From NCBI GenBank assembly GCA_020137815.1, contig CM035351.1, forward strand, positions 4,175,078-4,239,077: a DNA stretch of 64,000 bases, in the 5' to 3' direction. The DNA comes from Hormiphora californensis (taxonomy: Eukaryota; Ctenophora; Tentaculata; Cydippida; Pleurobrachiidae). The notes under the pieces are model-generated. The model worked only from the letters and a program-made list of their open reading frames with translations, was not told the origin of the DNA and searched no databases. The position numbers and the translations under genes were made by a program. Shown in pieces: positions 53,929 through 62,327 of this stretch; position 1 is the first letter of the stretch; every line of letters starts with the position of its first letter.

Positions 53929-54388
53929 GGGGAGGGTGATTCGGTCTCTTTACAGCCGATACGTGATACGAAACACTATTAGGGGAGGACGATTCGGTCT
54001 ATCTCCCGCTTTAGTCTGGTTAGATACGTGATCCCTTGCAGCCTTTTATTGCAGCCTTTTATTGCAGCCTTTTATTGCAGCCTTTTTCTGCAGCCTTTTA
54101 TTGCAGCCTTTTTCTGCAGCCTTTTTCTGCAGCCTTTTATTGCAGCCTTTTATTGCAGCCTTTTATCAGGAGCGAAGTTCTACTCACCTGCCAATTTTCG
54201 AATGGAAATTTTTCCTTTCCATGAGATTTTTGAGAAAAATTTGCGGGTTTTCCCCGAAAAATCGCAAATTTGCCTCAAAAATCTCAAAAATCCCACGTTT
54301 TTTAGCCAAAAATCGAAAATCCCAGCTACCCCGAAAATCGCCAATGAGGCATGAGATTCTTGCGGCAGGCCCCCCCCCCCCCCCTATA

Positions 54389-55051
54389 GAGCGTCAATTA
54401 TATGGAGCACACTACCCAGTGAAGTGAACTTAGCGGCCGACCTGTGAGCAACTGACGCCTATTATACACGAGGGCGATAACAAGAATAACAAAAAATGTC
54501 CAACAAGCGAGTGTCCAACCTGGTCCAAAACTGTACTGCAACTGCTGCATAATTGTCACAAACAGTTAATGGAAGACACTAGCGTGGTGCGTGTGGGGGA
54601 ATGTTCGCCGCACCAATTTCGTTTTTGAAGGGATTGCAAGAAGAGTTTTTCGGGATCGACTTTTCACGTTTTGGCTCGTAGCTCCTGTTCCTGGTGGGAT
54701 GGGGACTTCGGGCCTTCGCCGTTCGATGGGGTTCCCTTTCCGGCGGTGCCCGGGCGATTTCTGTGGCTCGTCGGGGGGGGGGGGGGGGCTTAAGGGGTTA
54801 TTGTCATGGTTGATCGTGTCTCCGGTTCCTGGTGAGCTGAGGGGGTCGCTTGGGTGCCATTGGAGGGGGATCCGGGTTCAGGCCCCATCGGGTTGCGAGG
54901 GCCGAGGGTTTGTGGTCTTTGTCTCACCAGGAACGGGAGTTGTGGGCTGTGAAGGGTTGATCTTGAAAAACTTTTTTGCAGGTTATTTTTGAAAACGAGG
55001 TTGGTGTGGCGCACATTTTTTGTGCGTACCACGCTAGTGTTTCCTACTAAG
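54389..55051. other. spacer between inner element and GPCR gene
   Basis: No gene is recognised. An inverted pair (GGAAACACTAGCG near 55035 and its relative near 54575, with CGCACCAATTTCGTTTT matched in inverted form near 55000) suggests another small inverted-repeat element at about 54570-55050 with G/T-rich contents. Confidence 0.45.
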
Positions 55052-57343
55052 TCATTCAATTATTACTGGTATACACTTTCTCCAAATCTTCCACGCCCAC
55101 TCCCCCATACTCCGGTATATGGTGCTGTAGAAGATGGGGTTTAGAAGGCTGTTGCTAGGCAGCACCGCTAAACTAAACACCTCGTAGATAACACCAGGCG
55201 GGGCTGCTGGGTTAATCCAGCTGTAGTAGAGAACGGTCATGATGTAGGACAACCAAGCGACTGTCTGGCTTCCTATTAGCAGAGCGAGCTTTATAGCGAG
55301 CTTACCGACGTAATCGTTGTTATTTGACCCACTTTCGGATGCGGAATTGAAGCTAGCCACCAAGATGGAAGCATAGGAGACCGTTAAGATGATAATTAGC
55401 ACGCCAATAATCACACAATATCCGATCTTGTAGTAGATGTAGCTGGCTTGGTTTTTAAAGATGTTAGCAACACACAAAGGGCTGTTTCCATAGTAACCAA
55501 TACTTATGTAATCAAAGATTGACGGCTTCGAAGTTATTTCGCGTAGGTCTGCAAAAATCTTCTCGATCCCCAGGAAATTTTCACCAGTATCAGCTGAACT
55601 ACCATTGGTTTCGATAGTATCAAAGGCAAGAGAGTGCATCCTCCTTAGATGATCCTCGCTATACCGATTTATTAAGGGATTCTCTGGGCCGGAAGTTAAC
55701 AGGATATCCGTCCGGAATACCCTCTGGATTTCCGACAAGGGGAGCGCTGGAAGGATGGCATGGACAAGGTTTAGTACTCCGAGCACTAACGAAATAACCC
55801 AAATGGCCCTAATGGAGATATCCTTCACCAAATCCAAACATGTCATAAACCGTATGGCGCTCATCATGGTTATGAGGAGGAAAGACCCGTGAGAGGAGAA
55901 GGAGAAGAGGCTTCCAAGTGCAGCACAGGCGAAGCTTGACCTCCATTGGCCATCCAACTGGCAATACTCCCCTCTTACACGAAGACCTACTGCCGAGACC
56001 ACAAGTGTTACTAGATACAAGCCCATCAAGAGATCATAAAATGCCACTTGAATCCTGAAAACCCTATCGATTTTCCCGGGTTTGTTGTCGGGGATCTTTT
56101 GGATTGTTTGGTATCCTACTTTGATGTTCAGTAGCACGATAGCGACCCCTCCGGTAAGGGCGAGGACACATAACACTTTCGATCGAATGAGAAAGGTATC
56201 TGAACTGAGAAGGCCAGCAGGACACCCAACACACTCATCTATACCATTGGCACAGTCCTTGATTCCATCACAGACCTTTTCCTCGTCAATCCATTTTAAC
56301 TCTTGTAGAGTTGTATTAGTCCCATTGCAATAGAACCTATCTGGACAAAACTTTTCATCGAGACCATTAGAGCAGTCAAATACACCATCGCAAATTTTGC
56401 CGAAATCACTTAGAGTCTCGAAATCGTTTCCTGTGAACATACAGTGAAATTCCAGAAATCGGATATATTTTTCCGTTATACCTAAACTACCACATAAATC
56501 AAACAGCCATGTGTTTGTTGTGGAATTAGTTGTAACATTCACATAGGGTCCCACGATTTCGATGCACGTCTCCTTAACACCTCTACCACCAGTGAAACCA
56601 GCTTCCAAAATATCGTTGTAGTACTCAGCGAGAGTGTTCTGAAGTATCAGTACAGTCGAATTACCATGTTCCGGGTCGCTGCAGTGAGAGGTTGACTTGT
56701 TATCACAAGATAGAGTCGATAATGTTGGTGCAATGGCACACACCTCTTTCTTAGGAATGCATGCAGTGTATGACTTATCGGGAAGACACCGAACTGTCAC
56801 GGCCCCGCTACACATACACTCGTCTGTGCCTCCCTCACAGTTGGCTACACCATCACACACTTGGGAGAAAGGAATGCAACCACCCAGCTTCCCTGGACAG
56901 TAGAATACTGGTTTCCCACCACATTGGCACTCATCAGTCAAGCAGGCACTGACACCGCTGCAACGAGGATGCTTCTCTTGTAATGGACTAAGACTTAAAC
57001 TACAAGTGATCTCAATCGATGGGTGTAGCTGCATAAATTTGTTCCACGCCCTTCTTTGTTGTCCAGACATATAAACAGCACCCAATTCCATTGCCACCTG
57101 AAATAAATCAACATTTCCCCGACACGTCATCAAGGAGTTATCACCAGCTCCATCGCTACCTGTCCAGTTTAGAAGTGTCCAGTTTTCTTGATCAAATTTC
57201 AGCTGATTAACAACTCCCTCGACACATGTTTTCGATTCTAACTTTCCTTTGTTGTAGTCTATTGGCATCAGGATCTCGGCTTTGATGTTGAACATATCAC
57301 TTGATACGAGGGACACCAGGAACAGAGAAATGAACACCTTCAT
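55052..57343 (-). CDS. LDLa-containing rhodopsin-family GPCR, 763 aa
   Basis: Complete intronless frame. Residues 1-15 form a signal peptide (MKVFISLFLVSLVSS). The ectodomain of about 370 residues is Cys-rich, with LDL-receptor class A modules at about 141-176, 318-333 and 339-372 (FSQVCDGVANCEGGTDEC, GKICDGVFDCSNGLDEKF, EEKVCDGIKDCANGIDEC). Seven helices follow at about 388-410, 428-453, 471-495, 513-535, 638-663, 682-705 and 717-740. TM7 carries NPIFY, the NPxxY motif. Cys461 before TM3 and Cys624 in the long second loop could form the usual disulphide. LDLa plus 7TM resembles relaxin-receptor relatives, but no leucine-rich repeats are present. Ligand unknown. The absence of introns and the location inside a TTAA insertion suggest a retrocopied or captured gene. 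Confidence 0.85.
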   Translation of the reverse strand: MKVFISLFLVSLVSSDMFNIKAEILMPIDYNKGKLESKTCVEGVVNQLKFDQENWTLLNWTGSDGAGDNSLMTCRGNVDLFQVAMELGAVYMSGQQRRAWNKFMQLHPSIEITCSLSLSPLQEKHPRCSGVSACLTDECQCGGKPVFYCPGKLGGCIPFSQVCDGVANCEGGTDECMCSGAVTVRCLPDKSYTACIPKKEVCAIAPTLSTLSCDNKSTSHCSDPEHGNSTVLILQNTLAEYYNDILEAGFTGGRGVKETCIEIVGPYVNVTTNSTTNTWLFDLCGSLGITEKYIRFLEFHCMFTGNDFETLSDFGKICDGVFDCSNGLDEKFCPDRFYCNGTNTTLQELKWIDEEKVCDGIKDCANGIDECVGCPAGLLSSDTFLIRSKVLCVLALTGGVAIVLLNIKVGYQTIQKIPDNKPGKIDRVFRIQVAFYDLLMGLYLVTLVVSAVGLRVRGEYCQLDGQWRSSFACAALGSLFSFSSHGSFLLITMMSAIRFMTCLDLVKDISIRAIWVISLVLGVLNLVHAILPALPLSEIQRVFRTDILLTSGPENPLINRYSEDHLRRMHSLAFDTIETNGSSADTGENFLGIEKIFADLREITSKPSIFDYISIGYYGNSPLCVANIFKNQASYIYYKIGYCVIIGVLIIILTVSYASILVASFNSASESGSNNNDYVGKLAIKLALLIGSQTVAWLSYIMTVLYYSWINPAAPPGVIYEVFSLAVLPSNSLLNPIFYSTIYRSMGEWAWKIWRKCIPVIIE

Positions 57344-57689
57344 AACTCGATAACGTTAGAAATAAATTGTTCAGTGGTCTTTATAAACTCGCTCTGTTCG
57401 TAAGGTGAGAAATCCGTTCTCTCTCACTTCAACTGGCTTTTAGCAGTTCTCGTAGCATGTGATCCCTTTGTGATTGGCATCGGTAACTTTGGTCCCAGAG
57501 ATTCGAGTTATTTATAAATGCAAAATAATGGGGTGAGTTACCGAGAACTCAATATATTATCGCAAATCGATATAACATGTATAAGATCGTCACACCGCTC
57601 AAAGAGCTTGGTAGAACGTCGGCGAGAAAAAAATCGCGAGTGGGTGAGAAAAAAGCGGGTTGGTGAGAAAAAAAACGCAACGAGAAACA

Positions 57690-58098
57690 CATTATATTTG
57701 CTCAATTACTTTTGAGATTTTTGAGATTTTTGTGGTAAATTAGCACAATTTTGGCTGCCAATACTCAGTTTTTCGACATATTTTTTAGCTTAAAACTGAA
57801 TCATAATATCAATTTAGTAGGGTAAACCGGGGCAAAATGGTTAACTTTTTACTTAATCGATTTTTGGTAAAAAAATACAAGGATTGTTTCTATTCCAAAT
57901 TTTTGAATGGAAATTTTTCCTTTCTATGAGATTTTTGAGAAAAATTTGCGGTTTTTTCCCCGAAAAATCGCAAATTTGCCTCAAAAATCCCACGTTTTTT
58001 AGCCAAAAATCGAAAATCTCAAAAATCCCAGCTACCCTGAAAATCGCCAATGAGGCATGAGATTCTTGCGGCAGACACCCCCCCCCCCCCCCCCCCAG
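57690..58098. mobile_element. short relative of the 48.8-54.4 kb element
   Basis: The left part (GAGATTTTTGAGATTTTTGT and onward) matches 48865-48950. The right part (through GAATGGAAATTTTTCCTTTC to GATTCTTGCGGCAG plus a C-run) matches 54195-54383 in the same orientation. The middle, including arrays and LINE, is absent, so this is an internally deleted derivative. The left terminus is not visible. Confidence 0.7.
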
Positions 58099-58456
58099 AA
58101 AGTGAAATTGTGGACCTAAAGTTATCCAACAAAAGGTTGTTTTTTGGGGAGATATGATAACCTCAAATATCTGAACAACTATATAATGGCTTAGACCTCT
58201 GAAACTTTGAATACTTGGTCTCCTTGATAAGATCTATCGATTGGTACCATTTTCATCTGTGTAGGTGACATAAATACACGCTTTTTTGAGGTTTACATTC
58301 ATTTTGGGCGAAAAGTTAACTTCAAAAAACAGGGCCTCCTGATACACTTGGTGCACAGCTACCCTATCCAAAACTTACCTACCTCCGAGTTACATCACAT
58401 ATGTAAACCTCAGAAAAGTGCATTTTTTGACCCTCGGACCCCCCCTCTGGCCTTAA

Positions 58457-58608
58457 CATGATTACCTTACAGCAGGTGAGAGGGTTACCTTACAGCAGGT
58501 GAGAGGGTTACCTTACAGCAGGTGAGAGGGTTACCTTACAGCTGGTGAGAGGGTCACCATGGTTACCTTACAGCAGGTGAGAGGGCTAACATGGTTACTT
58601 TACAGCAG
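58457..58608. repeat. splice-junction minisatellite, segment 2
   Basis: About five units with TTACAGCAGGTGAGAGGG cores, alternating short (23-24 bp) and long (33 bp, with CACCATGGTTACC) forms. It lies between the two insertions. Confidence 0.85.
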
Positions 58609-61007
58609 GGGGGGGGGGTCCAGCCCTAAAAAAGCTAAAGGTAACCCTGATTTTGGTCGATGGCTTTTTTATGTTGGCTTATAATTTAGCTTTTTTTAGC
58701 CCTACCTTTTTCAGCATTCATCTTGACACTTTTCCATTGAATTTTCATCCTTCCGGACGCCTACTGATTGTATTAATTGTTCATTTCCTGCACCTTTTTT
58801 TACCATAATCTACCGTTTATGTCCATACATAGCAGCTTCTGTATCCACCCCTACTGTCATTTTCTGGAGAGATTTTTTCGATAACAAGAATATTTGCACT
58901 ATGTATCCATAGTGCTGTATTTCCCCGCAATTGGCATGTGACACTCCTAATTACATCCCATTACCCATGACCTAATGAGATTCTGAAAGGTGAGACAGAA
59001 CAGTGCAGGTGATGAGCTGCCTAATTAGGCTCCTTTTCTAGTCTATGTGATCTCCACTCAACTGACCTCATCATACTATTATCCTTATTATAAAGTACAA
59101 ATGAACGTCGTGATGATGGTGACCTATCCTAGCACGTGCAAATAGTGGGGGGTTGTCAAGGAGGTGCCATAGCCCAGCTACGCATCGGGTGATTGAAGGC
59201 TGCACGTGCGGGTTGGTGCAGTGGGTGAGAGGGGTGCTCCTGGGTTAGGGAGTGGGTATTCGGGTCAACGGGTGCTCTACTTCAACGGGTTTTCTAGTCC
59301 TTATTATAATAAGCAAATGCGTGGCGTGATGGTGATGATGTAGTATCCACACGTGCAAATGGTGGGGGGTTGCCCTGGGAGGTGGCTTGGGAGGGGTATT
59401 GGAGGGGGATACTGCACGTGCATGTTATTGTTTGTTTGTTGCGTGTTCCTGTGTTGTTCCTGTGGTGTTTTGTGATCTACTGATGGGACCTCCATGATTG
59501 CCAAAGCCTTTCTACCTACGTACCCCGTTGATTCTCTACACAGCTACACTTCTACGGATCTTTATCGCCTGATTCTACATGTTATTCAGCGGGATTTCCA
59601 TTGATGTTTATCACCAGCGCTCTACCACTACCAAGTACCAACCTCCGTATTCTTTACCCCAACATGGAGAGATGAAGAGTAAGAGGGGGGGGCCGGGGGG
59701 GGGGGCATAGAGACGGGTGGGGGGGGGGGTGTTGTAGGACTTAACAATGGGCTTTCTAGTTAAAGCAAATAGGGAAATCCCATGTCCCGTTTTTTTAACC
59801 AAATATGGCACAAAATTCCTGGAAATGGCCTTTTGCACGTGTTGTCCCTAGAGGGACCCTGGCAACCTGCCAGCTTGAGCCTTAAACTGCACGTGCATCC
59901 TTGATTCATCTCTCTGCCGGTTGTGTGATTGATCGTTTGCTCGATTTGATCTGTTCACCACGTTTCGTGAACATGACTACTCAACTTCAACACAATCGCC
60001 AGCGAGTTTGGAGGAGCCATATGTCCCAAACTGGCGCTGACGCCTATAGACTACGTGATAGAATCCTACAAAAGAGGTGATTATTATTCAAAAAATGTTG
60101 TCAACACACGTAATAACAAAGTATCAATGGCACTAATAAGAAATGACAGTAATACGTGAAAGTATTTTGAAAATGTGCTCCTTCATAAAATACTTCAGGA
60201 CCTGGCAAAAGAGGACCCGTGGTTTTTCCGTCGAAAGAATCCCTGTGGTTAATTTACCTGATAAATTTACTGATTTTAAAAATTTCAAATGATACTACAC
60301 TATTTGCTTAGTTTACTGTATGACCATTTACCATCCCCGACATTCGCCCGTAGGGCGAGCGGGCTTACTAGTGTAATCAATGACAATACCAGTGTGCAAT
60401 TGTAATGACGAACACATGACGAACAATGAACGTTATGAATTGCAAACAGGAAGGTGCGCGCGGCGCCGGGCTGTGCGTTCTAATGAAAGTGCGTCATTTC
60501 AGCACTGTAATAACTTTGCGGGCGTCGCCTTCGTAGACAATTTGAATTAGAGCGTGTGTGAAGTATTTCAAATGATATTTTGAGCACTCTGCACTGGATG
60601 GTTGCTATGGATGGGTTACGTCACGGGACAAAAAAGTGTGACACTTCACTAGTATGTTAAACTTGTCGAATTCTAAACCCCTATGCCTCTTTGCAAAAGG
60701 CATCCGGGTGAATGCCTTCGGCATTCACCCGGGCGGGGAAAAAATATTATTCAAATTTGATAAAAACAGTTTTAAAAAGTTTTAAAGAAGTTCAAAAACG
60801 CTATAAAACGTTATTATATAAGTTTAAAAAAATTGGTGTCAGCGGGATTCGAACCTAGATATAATGAATCCACTAAAAACTCAATTTTAGCTTTTTTAGG
60901 TTTTTTAGCTTTTTTAGCCTATAAAAGGCTAAAAAAGCTTAAAAAAGCCAATGGTACCCTGATTTTGGCCGATGGCTTGGCTTTTTTAGGGCTGGACCCC
61001 CCAGCAG
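58604..61007. mobile_element. 2.4-kb insertion with G-run ends and AGCAG target site
   Basis: AGCAG occurs at 58604-58608 and 61003-61007. The inward ends are a G-run plus GTCCAGCCCTAAAAAAGC and its complement. Removal restores the minisatellite unit. Subterminal copies of CCCTGATTTTGG.CGATGGC stand in the same orientation at both ends. No coding region was recognised inside. A PBS-like TGTCAGCGGGATTCGAACC (complement of a tRNA 3' end, or SINE debris) lies at about 60836-60856. Confidence 0.7.
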
Positions 61008-61082
61008 GTGAGAGGGTTACCTTACAGCAGGTGAAAGGGTCACCATGGTTACCTTACAGCAGGTGAGAGGGTTACCATGGTG
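61003..61082. repeat. splice-junction minisatellite, segment 3
   Basis: Three further units (AGCAGGTGAGAGGGTTACC type) end 23 bp before the 3' end of the nested minus-strand gene. Confidence 0.85.
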
Positions 61083-61104
61083 AAAGACACATGGTATCAG
61101 GTGA

Positions 61105-61969
61105 TTAATCTGTGAATGTTTTAGAGAAACAGCATGAAACATGGCTGAGTATTGTATAAAACACCAGAACCTCTCCTGTCATCCCCATGCTATCCTTCAG
61201 GAAGTAGTGAGCTATCTTCTCATTGCACATTCCTAGTTGTAGCAGGTGTTGTGTGGTCGTGACATCAAACTGCCTCTTTTGTAGTCTGGCTTGTTTGTAG
61301 AGGTCTTCTTGATCTCCAAACTGCCTCTTTCGTAGTCTGGGTGATTTGTAGGCATCACTCCCATCACCTCCTGCCATCTGTCTCCTCTGCAGCTTGTGAC
61401 AATGTCTCAGCAAGTACGCGTCACCCCGGTCCCCCGCTAGCTGCCACAGTGGGTTATCGAAGCAGCCATCCCAGGACGGGATGTTATCACATGTTATATT
61501 TCTAGTGGCACGAGTGTAGTAGCTGACCAGCCAGGGCTTCTTTTTACAGTGGCGCCGAGTGTAGTGGTGCAAAACTTTGATCCCGCACTCAACCGATATC
61601 TTGAAGTGGGAGATGGAGGCAAACGTGTTGAATGCTGAAGCAAAAAACTCTGTAGGAGACGGTATGTGCTTCTTACATACCAGATCTACCATAATCTTCC
61701 CTACCACTCGGATGTTTGGAGAGTCGGGTGCCACCTGATATGGCCAGGTAGAATAATCTCCGGAGCAATAATACATCTTGATCATAGGCATCAGGAAGCT
61801 GATCTCGTCCTCTGTCGGGTAGAAACAAACCAGTCTGGGGAGGGAGACAATTATCTTGACAAAGGTAGATACGCTGAGTGTGTGGTGCTCGAGACAGGGT
61901 AGGTACAATTTTAAGCTTTTTAGTTACTTACGGTAGTTGAAGAAGGAAAAATGTAAATCTCAAAGTCAT
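61105..61969 (-). CDS. secreted protein with repeated dibasic sites, candidate peptide precursor
   Basis: Two exons on the minus strand, 61969-61932 and 61834-61105, joined across GTAAGT...CCCCAG in phase 2, give 255 residues. The N-terminus (MTLRFTFFLLQLPLVC) looks like a signal peptide. Residues about 16-160 form a Cys-containing domain I do not recognise. Residues about 160-203 hold three related units, each beginning with Gln after a dibasic site: RR-QM (163-166), KR-QFG (182-186) and KR-QFD (199-203). The first two units share the pattern DxYKxxRL before the next cleavage site. Prohormone convertases cut after KR/RR, and N-terminal Gln would cyclise to pyroglutamate. No Gly amidation donor is present. 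The C-terminal 50 residues are Cys-containing and partly hydrophobic. The gene lies wholly inside an SZT2 intron. Confidence 0.6.
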
Positions 61970-61994
61970 GGCGAAGCAAGAAAATCGGGGAAAG

Positions 61995-62190
61995 ACCCTG
62001 TAATAATAACGCTAACATGTGAAAATATGTGGCTAATGATGGTCGCGTCACGCGTATGCTAATATGTACAGATCTGTAGTTTCTCAGATGATTTTGGTAG
62101 CGACAGATCTGAGCGACAGATCTGTACATTATAATATACCTGACCATCATTAGCCAAATATATTTTCACAAGTTAGCGTTATTGATTTGG
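61995..62190. mobile_element. small palindromic MITE-like element
   Basis: AATAACGCTAACATGTGAAA and the following GTGGCTAATGATGGTC return inverted at about 62140-62188. An inner inverted pair carries ACAGATCTGTA. It lies upstream of the nested minus-strand gene and before the next SZT2 exon. Confidence 0.6.
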
Positions 62191-62327
62191 GTCAAATCAT
62201 GAAATGTTGGTTTTAGCATAAAATATTGGTCACTCATCATGAGTCATGAGTCATCACTGGCCGAATAAAACTGATTAAATACCAATTAATTCCCAATTAA
62301 TTACTAATTAAACACAACTTATTACAG

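Larger units (their letters stand above)
48776..54388. mobile_element. 5.6-kb inverted-repeat element with TATAG target site
   Basis: Flanked by TATAG (48776-48780 and 54384-54388). The ends are a G-run followed by CTGCCGCAAAAATCTC and its complement. Both arms contain a 13-bp minisatellite (about 49128-49290, AAAAGGCTGCAAT; inverted at 54033-54172) and about 350 bp of shared sequence next to it (49300-49580 and 53518-54030, inverted). The core carries an RLE-type LINE on the minus strand plus further inverted blocks. Like the 13.5-kb element, it is a foldback-type structure with tandem repeats in its arms. Confidence 0.75.
48724..58456. mobile_element. 9.7-kb insertion with TTAA target site
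   Basis: TTAA stands at 48724-48727 and 58453-58456. The inward ends read AGCCAGAGGGGGGG and, from the other side, GGCCAGAGGGGGGG. Removing 48728-58452 plus one TTAA restores a normal unit of the junction minisatellite (compare the intact unit at about 58577-58608). TTAA duplication is typical of piggyBac and Kolobok elements, but no transposase was recognised. Inside are a second inverted-repeat element (48781-54383), an intronless GPCR gene (55052-57343) and a short relative of the inner element (about 57690-58095). Confidence 0.7.
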
